The notes beneath the pieces were generated by a model that worked only from the letters and a program-made list of their open reading frames with translations, was not told the DNA's origin and did not search any database. The translations under genes were made by a program, and so were the position numbers. Shown piece by piece: positions 9,033 through 17,527 of a stretch of 64,000 nucleotides of DNA (positions are counted from its first letter, which is position 1; each line of letters opens with the position of its first letter). Source of the stretch: Paenibacillus tritici. GTDB lineage: Bacteria; Bacillota; Bacilli; Paenibacillales; Paenibacillaceae. The stretch spans positions 186,001 to 250,000 of the forward strand of contig NZ_JABMKX010000010.1 of NCBI RefSeq assembly GCF_013204885.1, in the 5' to 3' direction.

Positions 9033-9899
9033 TCAGCCTTTGACGGCTCCAATCATTGCGCCTTGGACGAAATACTTCTGGATAAACGGATACACGGCTA
9101 GAATCGGAAGTGTTGATACCATAATCGTCGCATATTTCAGCGATTCTTCAACAATCTGATTATCCCCCCCAATACCGGTTACATCTCCTGAGCTGGAGGT
9201 GCCGGCAAGGACCATATTGCGCAGCAGTACCTGCAGCGGGAACAGCTCCGAGGAGCGCAGATACAAGAGCGGGCCGAGGAAATTATTCCACATACTCACC
9301 GCATAGAAGAGCGCAATCGTCGCAAATGAAGCTTTGGACAAGGGCACGATGATACGGGCAAAGATACCGATGTCATTCAATCCGTCCATACGCCCCGACT
9401 CCTCCAGCTCCTTCGGAATGCCCGCGAAGAACGTGCGCATCAGAATCAGATTCCAGGTGCTCACCGCACCCGGCAGCACCATCCCCCATACGGTATCGAC
9501 CAGATTCAGAGAGCGGACCACGAGGAAGGTGGGAATCATCCCGCCGCTGAAGAACATGGTGACCACAATCAGCATGGTCAAGCTTTTGCGCAGCGCCATA
9601 TCGCTCCGCGACAAGGCGTAAGCTCCCGTGGAGGTGATGAGCAGGGAGATCAGTGTACCCGTGAAGGTGTAGATGATCGTGTTCTTGTAAGCTGCCCAGA
9701 TCTTGGAGTCCTCCAGTACCACTTTATACATGTCAAGGTTAAAGCCCTTGGGCCAGATGGACACTGTATTCTGGATGACATAAGAATCACTGCTAAGCGA
9801 CACCGCCAGCATGTGTACAAACGGATACAGCGTAGCGGCCACAACCATCAGCAGCGCAATCCCATTGATTATACTGAACAGGTTAATCCGGAATTTCAT
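9033..9899 (-). CDS. Carbohydrate ABC transporter permease (YtcP/LplC-like)
   Basis: The start ATG at 9899 (MKFRINLFSI) follows GAGGTG by 7 bp. The 288-residue product has six predicted membrane segments and the MalG-type cytoplasmic EAA loop (KELEESGRMDGLNDIGIFARIIVPLSKAS), which docks onto the ATPase. It ends in the usual YFVQGAMIGAVKG tail. It forms an importer with the permease encoded 16 bp upstream and the lipoprotein downstream. Confidence 0.93.
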   Translation of the reverse strand: MKFRINLFSIINGIALLMVVAATLYPFVHMLAVSLSSDSYVIQNTVSIWPKGFNLDMYKVVLEDSKIWAAYKNTIIYTFTGTLISLLITSTGAYALSRSDMALRKSLTMLIVVTMFFSGGMIPTFLVVRSLNLVDTVWGMVLPGAVSTWNLILMRTFFAGIPKELEESGRMDGLNDIGIFARIIVPLSKASFATIALFYAVSMWNNFLGPLLYLRSSELFPLQVLLRNMVLAGTSSSGDVTGIGGDNQIVEESLKYATIMVSTLPILAVYPFIQKYFVQGAMIGAVKG

Positions 9900-9915
9900 A
9901 ATAAGCACCTCTTTT

Positions 9916-10884
9916 CTACCATAGACTGGTTTCACTTATGCGGCGGCTGATCCAGTTGGCACTGTAGATGAAGACCAGACTGATAACCCCCATGAATAGG
10001 TCTATGGAAGCACCGTAGCTGAAATTACCTTGCTGCATACCGACTCTGTATACATAAGTGCTGATAATATCCGCAGTTTCGTAAATCGCCGGATTCTGCA
10101 TCAAGAAGACCTTCTCGAAGCCTATCTCCAGCACCTGCCCGATATTCAGAATGAGTGTAATGACAATCGCGGGAGAGATACCCGGCAGCGTAATATGCCA
10201 GATCCTCCGCAGTCTGCCTGCTCCGTCCATTTCTGCCGCTTCATACAGCTGGGGATCAATGGCGGTTAGCGCAGCCAGATAGATGATGGTCTCCCAGCCG
10301 ATATGCTGCCAGATTTCGGAGAGTACATAAATGATACGGAAGAAACCCGGCTCGTTCATGAAGTTAACAGGCCCGATGCCAAGGCCGCCGAGCAGATTAT
10401 TAATCAGCCCTCCCGTTGGCGAGAGAAACATAATCACCATACTGGCAACAATGACATTGGAGATGAAATGCGGAAGATAGCTTACCGTCTGCACGAGGCG
10501 TTTGAAGGATGCTTTCCTTACCTCATTCAGCAGAATCGCAAGCAGGATCGGGGCAGGAAAGCCGAATACCAGCCGGTATAATCCAAGTAGGAAGGTATTC
10601 TTCATCAGCAGCAGGAAGTCCGGGTTCTCCAGAAACATCCGGTAATATTTGAAGCCCACCCAGCTGCTGGCCCAGATCCCCTTGAACAGATTGTAATCCT
10701 TAAACGTGATCACCAGCCCGAACATCGGCAGATACTTGAAAATCAAATAATACAGCAGACAGGGAAGAAACAGCAGCCATAATAATTTGTTTCTTCTCCA
10801 GATCTTCATCACCCGTTCCCTCAGCTGCGGCCGTTCCCGGTTTCTCCCGGCGGTTGTCTCCGGCAGTGCATTTGCTTGCCCCAT
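9916..10884 (-). CDS. Carbohydrate ABC transporter permease (LplB-like)
   Basis: This is the first gene of the minus-strand sugar operon. I chose ATG 10884 (MGQANALPE) because GGGGG lies 7-8 bp upstream, while the ATG two codons earlier would overlap it. The 322-residue product starts with a polar 30-residue tail, then six membrane segments and the MalF-type EAA loop (PQLYEAAEMDGAGRLRRIWHITLPGISPAI). Motifs such as LFLPCLLYYLIFKYLPMFG are typical of LplB partners of LplA-type lipoproteins. A promoter and a cre-like site lie in the divergent region 10950-10990. Confidence 0.93.
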   Translation of the reverse strand: MGQANALPETTAGRNRERPQLRERVMKIWRRNKLLWLLFLPCLLYYLIFKYLPMFGLVITFKDYNLFKGIWASSWVGFKYYRMFLENPDFLLLMKNTFLLGLYRLVFGFPAPILLAILLNEVRKASFKRLVQTVSYLPHFISNVIVASMVIMFLSPTGGLINNLLGGLGIGPVNFMNEPGFFRIIYVLSEIWQHIGWETIIYLAALTAIDPQLYEAAEMDGAGRLRRIWHITLPGISPAIVITLILNIGQVLEIGFEKVFLMQNPAIYETADIISTYVYRVGMQQGNFSYGASIDLFMGVISLVFIYSANWISRRISETSLW

Positions 10885-10952
10885 ACGCATTCCCCCTAAA
10901 TACTGTAGTGATGTTAGCTTATTTCCCCTTTCAAGCCGGGAGTTATGGTTGA

Positions 10953-10985
10953 ATTATAGAAATAAAATCAGTGACAGCGCTATCA
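10953..10985 (-). promoter_or_regulatory. Candidate promoter and cre-like operator for the sugar operon
   Basis: On the minus strand TATAAT (10953-10958) is a good -10. The near-palindrome TGACAGCGCTATCA (10972-10985) matches the CcpA cre consensus TGWAANCGNTNWCA at all but one position and covers the -35 region. CcpA binding there would block the promoter in the presence of preferred sugars. No good -35 hexamer is visible, fitting a promoter that needs an activator, perhaps the divergently encoded AraC protein. Confidence 0.45.
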
Positions 10986-11056
10986 GCATGTTATATTTCA
11001 TATCGCCCGATTAGCGATTTTCTTAGAATCGGCGTATAAAAAGAAGAAAGTGCATA

Positions 11057-11086
11057 TTGTCCGTGTGAGCTTTCGGGAGCTATGAT
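11057..11086 (+). promoter_or_regulatory. Promoter of the membrane-bound AraC regulator
   Basis: TTGTCC (11057-11062) and TATGAT (11081-11086) are separated by 18 bp and lie about 37 bp before the start codon at 11123, leaving a short leader with AAGGGGG. Confidence 0.5.
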
Positions 11087-11122
11087 GGTATAAAAAGAAT
11101 GTCCATAGCAAGGGGGAACATC

Positions 11123-13402
11123 ATGCGCAGAAGAACAGACTTTAAATTTGCTTTCAACGCCTTGTTCGTGAAGCTAATGCTGAGCTTTCTCAGCGTTATC
11201 CTGCTGCTGGCTTCTTTCAACCTTTTCTCTCATCTATATCTGAGCAAGAAGGTCTATCAGGAGATGGTCCGCCAGAATGAGCTGGGTCTCAAGCAGACCG
11301 CCCTGAGCTACGAGAATCATTTCCGGCTGACACAGAACATCATTCTGACCCTTAACCGATCGCATACATGGACGGCCAACCTGGGTCTCTTGAGCCAGGT
11401 CCGCGAGAACAGGCGTTATGATGTGGTCCGTGAGGTCAAATCGGATCTGGCGAACGTCTACTCCAACCCGTTCCTGCATATTGAGAACTTCATTCTCTAT
11501 TTCAAAGAAGCGGATTATGTTTTTGAAAAGGACGGCACCAGCAGTATGAACGATATGTTCTCCAAATATTATGCCAGCAAGGAGTATCCGCCGGATTATT
11601 GGAGCCGGCAGACGATGGGCAATCAGTACATGAGGGTCCTGCCTGCAGCTAATTTTAGAGAGAGTACGATGAATTCCTCGCGTCCGCTCGGGTCGCTGCT
11701 GCCGCTGGTCACCCAGGTTCTGCCCTATAAGGAGGTCTATGGCATTGTCATGCTGAATGCACGCGAACTGCAAACGGCTTACGGGGATGGGAGTTCCAAT
11801 CCGTTCTATATTCTGGATGCAGACGGCGTCATGCTGTTCTCCACCTCGGCAGACCGGCCGGCATTAGGCCACATCTCCGGGAGCATCAGCTACCATGAGC
11901 AGGTCGGAGACCAATATTATTTCTATCAAAAAGGCGGGCAGACCGGATTCACTTATGTCCAGGTTACACCAGCCGCTGCAGTCGCTTCCGGAATGCGCCA
12001 GATGCAGCTGCTGCTGGCCGCCCTGCTGACTGCCGCCGTGCTCACCAGTATTCTGTTCTCGCTGTTCTTCAGTTACCGTCTTAACCGGCCGCTGCAGCGG
12101 CTGATTGCAGCACTGGAGCGCAAATCGGGTACAGGCGCGGGTAAGCTAAGCAGCGTGAAGGAATTCGCTATCATCGGGGACCGCATGAGCCGTATTCTGG
12201 AGACCAACCAATTCATTCAGACCGATCTGGAGCATAAAAATTCGCTGGTGCGCCAGTACGCCTACTCCCATAAAATTAAGAACATCCCCCTGAACCCCAA
12301 TCTGCTGGATCTGGAGGATGCCCAAGCGGAAGACCGGCCGTATGCAGCCGTGCTGTTCAAGCTCAGCTTCAAGCAGCCGTCCCAGAGCCCGGAGAAGGAT
12401 ACCCTGATGCTGTGGCAGCTGATCCAGCACCTGTTCCTGGGCAGCGAAGGGGATCTAGTGGCTGTGCAGCCGGAGCAGAACCAGCTCCTGCTGCTGCTGT
12501 TCCAATGCGGACCGCAGAGCGCTATTCTTCAGACGCTCCAGACTCTGAAGGAGCTGCTGGAGGTGGAGCCCGCCTTTTATTTGACCATCGCGGTAAGTCC
12601 TGTCTACTCCGGAGAAACTCTGATTACCGGTGCTTATGGGATTCTCTCCTCACTGCTTAAAGAACGCAGGCTGAACGAAGAAACCCAGGTTATCGTGGAG
12701 CCGCGCGCTTCATCGGCCCGTTCCTTTCATGTCAAGGTAACCCATGGGGAGGAGCTGTCGGGCCTACTGCTGTCAGGCAATGAGGAAGCGGTGCTGGGAT
12801 GGCTGGCCAGACAGCTGGAGCAGTTGAACCAGAAGGACGCTGCGGCCGAAGATTTCCGGGCCTTTGCCGCGGGAGCGGTGGAGCAGGCGGGCAAGACGGT
12901 AATGAAGCTGGGGTTGGAGGAGGCTGTACTGATTCAGCCAGCTCTTAAGGAGAACTTCGAGAGCTTCTATTCCACCGGGCAGTATAAGGAATGGCTTCAC
13001 GCAATGGTCCGGCCGATCCTTGCCGCCATGCGGGCCAAATCCGAGACCAGGGACCCCGTACTTGCCTATATGCTGGACTATCTGGATAAGCATTACGGAG
13101 AGAATATCAATCTGAATCTTGTTGCAGACAAGCTGAATCTGAGTCCGGGCTATCTGTCTACCTTCTTCAAGGAGAAGCAAGGCATTAATTTCAGCGACTA
13201 TCTGAACAACCTGCGGATCGGGCATGCCAAGGAGCTGCTGATGAACCTCGACCTGCGCATTCAGGAGATCGCACTCCAGGTCGGCTACCTGAATGTCAAT
13301 TCCTTCATCCGTATGTTCAAACGCGCCTCCGGCCTTACTCCCGGCGAATACCGCAAAAGCCATGCCAGCGGAGGACTGCCCGCTGCGGAAGACGGGCCTT
13401 GA
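11123..13402 (+). CDS. Membrane-anchored AraC-family one-component regulator
   Basis: The start ATG at 11123 (MRRRTDFKF) has AAGGGGG 7 bp upstream. The 759-residue product has one N-terminal membrane helix (LFVKLMLSFLSVILLLASFNLF), a roughly 250-residue extracellular sensor of dCache type, and a second helix (LLLAALLTAAVLTSILFSLFF). A HAMP-like/coiled linker and a 250-residue cytoplasmic central domain follow, and then two C-terminal AraC helix-turn-helix units (NLNLVADKLNLSPGYLSTFFKEKQGINFSDYL; IALQVGYLNVNSFIRMFKRASGLTPGEYR). In Paenibacillus such proteins usually control the adjacent sugar ABC operon, and this gene is divergent from one (239 bp apart). It probably senses the sugar directly outside the cell, without a kinase step. 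Confidence 0.9.
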   Translation: MRRRTDFKFAFNALFVKLMLSFLSVILLLASFNLFSHLYLSKKVYQEMVRQNELGLKQTALSYENHFRLTQNIILTLNRSHTWTANLGLLSQVRENRRYDVVREVKSDLANVYSNPFLHIENFILYFKEADYVFEKDGTSSMNDMFSKYYASKEYPPDYWSRQTMGNQYMRVLPAANFRESTMNSSRPLGSLLPLVTQVLPYKEVYGIVMLNARELQTAYGDGSSNPFYILDADGVMLFSTSADRPALGHISGSISYHEQVGDQYYFYQKGGQTGFTYVQVTPAAAVASGMRQMQLLLAALLTAAVLTSILFSLFFSYRLNRPLQRLIAALERKSGTGAGKLSSVKEFAIIGDRMSRILETNQFIQTDLEHKNSLVRQYAYSHKIKNIPLNPNLLDLEDAQAEDRPYAAVLFKLSFKQPSQSPEKDTLMLWQLIQHLFLGSEGDLVAVQPEQNQLLLLLFQCGPQSAILQTLQTLKELLEVEPAFYLTIAVSPVYSGETLITGAYGILSSLLKERRLNEETQVIVEPRASSARSFHVKVTHGEELSGLLLSGNEEAVLGWLARQLEQLNQKDAAAEDFRAFAAGAVEQAGKTVMKLGLEEAVLIQPALKENFESFYSTGQYKEWLHAMVRPILAAMRAKSETRDPVLAYMLDYLDKHYGENINLNLVADKLNLSPGYLSTFFKEKQGINFSDYLNNLRIGHAKELLMNLDLRIQEIALQVGYLNVNSFIRMFKRASGLTPGEYRKSHASGGLPAAEDGP

Positions 13403-13446
13403 GGCGGTCCGCTTCCTCTGCTTCGATGGTCCATACGCACGCAAGT

Positions 13447-13487
13447 GGAAACGGCTTTGCCGTCCTTTTAAAGGACGGTACCGTTTC
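13447..13487. repeat. Palindromic intergenic hairpin repeat, copy 1
   Basis: An outer stem GGAAACGG/CCGTTTC encloses an inner near-perfect palindrome centred on CCTTTTAAAGG. A second, inverted and diverged copy lies at 57561-57603. The trailing sequence (TAGAAGGATAA-TTATC) recurs at about 45248 and the CGGCTTTGCCGTCC part at about 33690, so this is a dispersed family. Confidence 0.6.
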
Positions 13488-13547
13488 AGCGAGAAATAGA
13501 AGGATAATTTATCGTGTGAAACATATAAATTCTTATATTTCAAAGAA

Positions 13548-13576
13548 AAGGCTGCTGATCTAAGCTCAGCAGCCTT
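13548..13576 (-). terminator. Intrinsic terminator of the GH9 gene, between convergent genes
   Basis: AAGGCTGCTGA and TCAGCAGCCTT form an 11-bp perfect stem with a 7-nt loop. On the minus strand it runs into TTTTC. It lies 45 bp after the stop codon of the GH9 gene. It may also stop readthrough from the plus-strand AraC gene. Confidence 0.75.
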
Positions 13577-13620
13577 CCGTTCCAGTCTGGATTCCCTGTG
13601 GTTCCTATTTAATCACCTGC

Positions 13621-15882
13621 CTAACTCACAGTCAGAACCGGTTTATTGGCTGTGTTTTCTTTGCTGTTGAAGCTTATCGTTGCACCGTTATTGTTCTCAA
13701 CCTGCAGCTTGAAGGTCATTTTCTTATCACCGCCGAGCTGGCTATTCACAAAACCCGCTGCATCGATAGTGTACCAGCCGGCTGTAGATACATTAATGGT
13801 TCCAACCAGCACTGCACCTGTACTGCCCGGCTGATTGTTCCAGGTGATGCCTCCTGTTCCCGACTCTATCCATTCATCACTGCCGGTAAGTCCGTATACC
13901 TTCACAGGCGTTGACGCAGATACGGCATTACAGTACATCTTCAAGAGAGCAGAAGCAACGGGTGATCCAGTACGACCGGTAAGATCGAATCTTACAAACC
14001 CTTTCCGGTTATAGCCCTCATCCGCATCTCCCTTTACATCGACTGTTGCTGCTGTTCCATAGTTGGTTGCCGCATAGGTGCCGTCTCTTACATAGGCATC
14101 TCCATTTGTAATATAGTCGGTTGGTGCACCTGAGGATGCGCCTCCTCCCATGAAGGCGACCATCGCCATGCCCGCTGCATTGCCTGATATGGTAACCTCA
14201 TTGGTAGCATAATCTCTGCGGTTATCATGCCAGATCATCCGGTTGTCATTGAACTGCACGATACCCGGATCTTCCTGCCCGGCCAGCAGCGGGTCCTGCT
14301 GGTCTACAACGTACTGGCTGCTGGTCTCAAACCCCTCGCTCCAGGCTCCGCGGAGCTGATAATTCGGGTTATTCACACGGTTCAATGTGGTTACACGGTG
14401 GCGGGGATTTTTAAACCAGGTTGTACCCGCACCATTTAACTTACTAACACCCCACGGATTCCTTCCCAGCATGAAATCAATCTGCTGCTGGGCCAGAGCC
14501 ACATATGTGGTATTTCCGGTTAATTCCTGATACATCATCGCTTCTACCGCATTATTGCTCATGGCTTCATACGTACCCCATTTGGGTTCACTGCTGGTAT
14601 TCCAGAATTGCCCGTCAGCATAATTCTTTTTCAGGTTCAGATGATTATTCATCCGGCCTGCGGCAGTATTCTTATAAGCCGGATCAAGGGAGGCGACCTC
14701 ATAGTTTGCCCAGTGATAGGCTCTGGACCAGTTGAGGCTTGTGTTACTTTTGTTGTACCATTCTCCCGCACTGTCACAGAACGATTTCGCTTCTGTTAAA
14801 TAGGCGGCGGTACCTGTGGCCCGGTAGAGTTCGGCAGCCGCCCAGGCCATATCGTCTTTATAGTCCGTATCCACGTAGAATCCGTCCGCATCCCCAGCAA
14901 TTCCCGTCCTTGTCTTCCCCCAGGTGTAGATTTGCTGGGCTGCGGTCAAATAGCCGGCAGCTAATGCAGTATTATTGACCGGTCCGGCAGAATCTCCCCA
15001 TATTTTAGCTCCTAGTGCTAAGGCAGCTGCAGCTTTTCCGGCCAAGTTTGCGCCTGTACCGGCAGGGCATGGATGCACCGGACGCGCCGCGCCATAGATC
15101 GTATTGTCATTTTGCGGCCAGGTTTTGCTGCGGGAATCCAGATCATCATTCTCGACATCATGGTCCAGGCCGTCGGCTACTTCCATATACAGAATCTGGT
15201 TGGTGTTGTCCCACAGCTTGAGAATGAAATCAAGACCTACCTTCGCTTCCGTCAATGCTCCGGCCGCGCCTCCGGGAGCAGGAAAAGCTTCCGGATGGTG
15301 GATATAAGTCGTTAGCATCACATCCGTAACATGTCCGATGGTGCTCAGAAATTTGATATAATCTGAGGCATCATGCCAGCCCCCGGTAAAGTCCTTGGTG
15401 CCGGAAGCACCATCCGGCTTTCCGTCAATGGATGAGTTCGTTCCCGTCATATGGCATACGCCATGATCCTGCGGACTGGTATTTCCACACCGCTGCACTT
15501 TGAAGAACTGCATGGACAGATCGGCCAGACTGCTGTAAACCGAATTGCTTATAGCGAAGACCGGGGACTTATAGGCGTTGATTTTTATATAATATCCGCT
15601 TCCGGCAGTAGTTAGTGTACTGAAATCTATAGCATAGGAATAAGCACAATTTGCGCCACCCGCGTCACCCCAGCTCCCTTTACTGGCTGTGGTAATGGTT
15701 CCGTTCAATACCGAGGTGTTGTTTGAATTGAACACATCATATCTAACTCCGCTCAAGCCCGTGCTTGATAATACGATGGCTATTTTACCCGCAGCCGGAC
15801 TGTATCCAACCTGGTTAACCCTTATAAATATGCCGCTTACACTAGCTTGAACCGAATCCGGTGAATTCATATCTTTGTACAC
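13621..15882 (-). CDS. GH9-family cellulase/glycanase with C-terminal CBM96/DNRLRE-like domain
   Basis: The 753-residue ORF starts at GTG 15882; no start has an ideal ribosome binding site, and ATG four codons later is possible. Residues 15-110 form the CelD-type immunoglobulin-like domain (IRVNQVGYSPAAGKIAIV). The GH9 (alpha/alpha)6 domain runs from about 120 to 590, with the nucleophile region GGWHDASDYIKF, the substrate motif PRHRVTTLNR and the late acidic segment NEVTISGNAAGMAMVAF carrying the likely proton donor. Residues 595-753 resemble DNRLRE/CBM96 beta-sandwich domains (DAYVRDGTYAATNYGTA, GFVRFDLTG). Most enzymes of this family are secreted, but no signal peptide is visible here or in the two other frames upstream. 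Either export is unusual or the 5' end has been lost. It is monocistronic with its own terminator. Confidence 0.85.
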   Translation of the reverse strand: MYKDMNSPDSVQASVSGIFIRVNQVGYSPAAGKIAIVLSSTGLSGVRYDVFNSNNTSVLNGTITTASKGSWGDAGGANCAYSYAIDFSTLTTAGSGYYIKINAYKSPVFAISNSVYSSLADLSMQFFKVQRCGNTSPQDHGVCHMTGTNSSIDGKPDGASGTKDFTGGWHDASDYIKFLSTIGHVTDVMLTTYIHHPEAFPAPGGAAGALTEAKVGLDFILKLWDNTNQILYMEVADGLDHDVENDDLDSRSKTWPQNDNTIYGAARPVHPCPAGTGANLAGKAAAALALGAKIWGDSAGPVNNTALAAGYLTAAQQIYTWGKTRTGIAGDADGFYVDTDYKDDMAWAAAELYRATGTAAYLTEAKSFCDSAGEWYNKSNTSLNWSRAYHWANYEVASLDPAYKNTAAGRMNNHLNLKKNYADGQFWNTSSEPKWGTYEAMSNNAVEAMMYQELTGNTTYVALAQQQIDFMLGRNPWGVSKLNGAGTTWFKNPRHRVTTLNRVNNPNYQLRGAWSEGFETSSQYVVDQQDPLLAGQEDPGIVQFNDNRMIWHDNRRDYATNEVTISGNAAGMAMVAFMGGGASSGAPTDYITNGDAYVRDGTYAATNYGTAATVDVKGDADEGYNRKGFVRFDLTGRTGSPVASALLKMYCNAVSASTPVKVYGLTGSDEWIESGTGGITWNNQPGSTGAVLVGTINVSTAGWYTIDAAGFVNSQLGGDKKMTFKLQVENNNGATISFNSKENTANKPVLTVS

Positions 15883-16229
15883 GCCCTTTCATTTTTCACG
15901 TGCAAGGTGCTGTAATTTATATGAAGCCGCCCGCCTCACCCCATCCCCTCCATGAAGTCATTTAAATGTCAGGCTGTACACCGCTGTGCCTTGGAGCGGT
16001 GTACCTGCATTATAACCAGTCATATCATGGGAATTAAATCCTCATATGTTATTTATATCGTCTTTTTTACGAATAGCGAAGAAAATGAATACATACAGGG
16101 CATAGTGTATATGGTCAGTTCACCGTTTCCGTGATGCTGCTATGAAGCCCCTCAGGCAGGTGATGACTGTGCATCCTATACAACAAGCAAAGAAACCTTT
16201 CCGCCAACATGGAAAGGTTTCTTAGTACG
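15883..16229. other. Intergenic region without gene
   Basis: Apart from the oxidoreductase terminator at 16190-16223 I see no coding sequence. The short plus-strand ORF 15952-16134 has no ribosome binding site and no recognisable content. The promoter for the GH9 gene should lie here, but no convincing hexamers were found. Confidence 0.5.
16190..16223 (-). terminator. Intrinsic terminator of the oxidoreductase gene
   Basis: AAGAAACCTTTCC and GGAAAGGTTTCTT form a 13-bp perfect stem with an 8-nt loop directly after the stop codon at 16230. On the minus strand it continues TTGCTTG. Confidence 0.8.
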
Positions 16230-17306
16230 TCACTCCGCCGCCCAAGGCTGGGCAACGGACAGGACCGTCTCCCCGCTGGCCGCCGCCTGCTCCATGAGCA
16301 GGGCGAGGTATTGGTCCTGGCAGCCCTCTGCCAGACTGTAGAATGAAGGGCCGCCCTCTACATGCTGCTGCATTCTATCCAGACACTCGGCAATAGCAAT
16401 CTCCTCATCCGTAAGCCGGGCAGGAATACATGGATTGCGGTACAGCCACTCCCCCTCCCCCATGATTCCCCGGAGATACAAGCCTTCCAGATTGCCGCCA
16501 TGACCGGCATCTATCCGCCGCAGCTTGGTGTAGACCGGAGTATCATAGCTTTGTAGCCAGGCTACCTCGTCATTCATGATCTCACCGCGCTCTCCCCGGA
16601 CGAGCAGCCTGCTGGCCCGGATCCAGGAGAAGTACTGGTCACGGGTGAAATCATAGACTCCAAGCTTGTCCCCGAAATCAAGGGTAGCCAGTGTCTGCCC
16701 GGTCTGTATTAGTTCCTCCGCAAGAGGAGGCCCGCTGCGCTGCGGCCCCTTCATAATAGCTGAACCGAAGCTCCGGGCCCGGATAGCCGCCTTCTCGAAG
16801 CGGACATCCAGCAGCTTGCGGATCAGGCTGATCCCGTGATAGCCATGGGCCACCGATACCTGCACCTGGCTGATCCTCCCGAGGCGTCCCGAGCAGGCCA
16901 GCCTGATTCTGGCTGCGTGCATCGGCTGGAACATATACTGCTCTGCAATCTGGATGACAGCTGAACGGTCCACCGCATTCCATAGCTGAATAAGCTGTTC
17001 CAGATCCGGCGCAGGAGGCGTCTCGGCCAGGACGGGAACCCCCTCGGCAGCCAGTCTAATGATGCTATCTTTGCTGACCTCGCGGTTCAGGCAGATTACC
17101 GCGAAGGAATAACCGCCCGCTGCAACAAATAGATCCAGTGAGGTGTACACTTCCACGCCCCATATTCTCTTCAATTCTTCGGCTTTATCCTTATTGCGGA
17201 CGTACATGGCCGCAATAGCAAAGCGCTCAGGAAGGGCCTTGGCGATCCGCAGATAGAATTCTGCCCGCCAGCCTCCGCCCACCAGTCCAAATCTGATGAT
17301 TCCCAT
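16230..17306 (-). CDS. Gfo/Idh/MocA-family NAD(P)-dependent oxidoreductase
   Basis: The 358-residue product begins with a Rossmann fold (IRFGLVGGGWRAEFYLRIA) that binds NAD(P). The family motif around the catalytic lysine, normally EKP, reads ETPPAP here (VLAETPPAPDLEQL), so the usual lysine is missing. The C-terminal alpha/beta domain (VQVSVAHGYHGISLIRKLLDV) has a conserved histidine. Related proteins oxidise or epimerise sugars and inositols; the missing lysine suggests either a different chemistry or a non-dehydrogenase role. It is monocistronic and divergent from the isoprenoid-fold gene at 17528. No partner genes suggest a substrate. Confidence 0.85.
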   Translation of the reverse strand: MGIIRFGLVGGGWRAEFYLRIAKALPERFAIAAMYVRNKDKAEELKRIWGVEVYTSLDLFVAAGGYSFAVICLNREVSKDSIIRLAAEGVPVLAETPPAPDLEQLIQLWNAVDRSAVIQIAEQYMFQPMHAARIRLACSGRLGRISQVQVSVAHGYHGISLIRKLLDVRFEKAAIRARSFGSAIMKGPQRSGPPLAEELIQTGQTLATLDFGDKLGVYDFTRDQYFSWIRASRLLVRGERGEIMNDEVAWLQSYDTPVYTKLRRIDAGHGGNLEGLYLRGIMGEGEWLYRNPCIPARLTDEEIAIAECLDRMQQHVEGGPSFYSLAEGCQDQYLALLMEQAAASGETVLSVAQPWAAE

Positions 17307-17432
17307 GACCCCACTCCCCTTCTGTAATTACTCACTATGGTCTATTTCTGGTATTTCCCTGCCCCGCCAGCACTAAGTTTCGTGGGTAGAATAGCCCGAT
17401 TACCCTTCCCGGACCCACTTTCCAAATTTTGA

Positions 17433-17461
17433 TTGAAATAGGACGGACGTAGGATTATAAT
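17433..17461 (+). promoter_or_regulatory. Sigma-A-like promoter for the isoprenoid-fold/NHLP gene pair
   Basis: TTGAAA (17433-17438) and TATAAT (17456-17461) are separated by 17 bp. The start codon at 17528 lies about 60 nt after the predicted transcription start. Confidence 0.7.
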
Positions 17462-17527
17462 CAGGTCACATACCCACTTTTTACCTATTGTTAGTAAGAC
17501 AATACATAATTGACAGGGGACAAGCCC

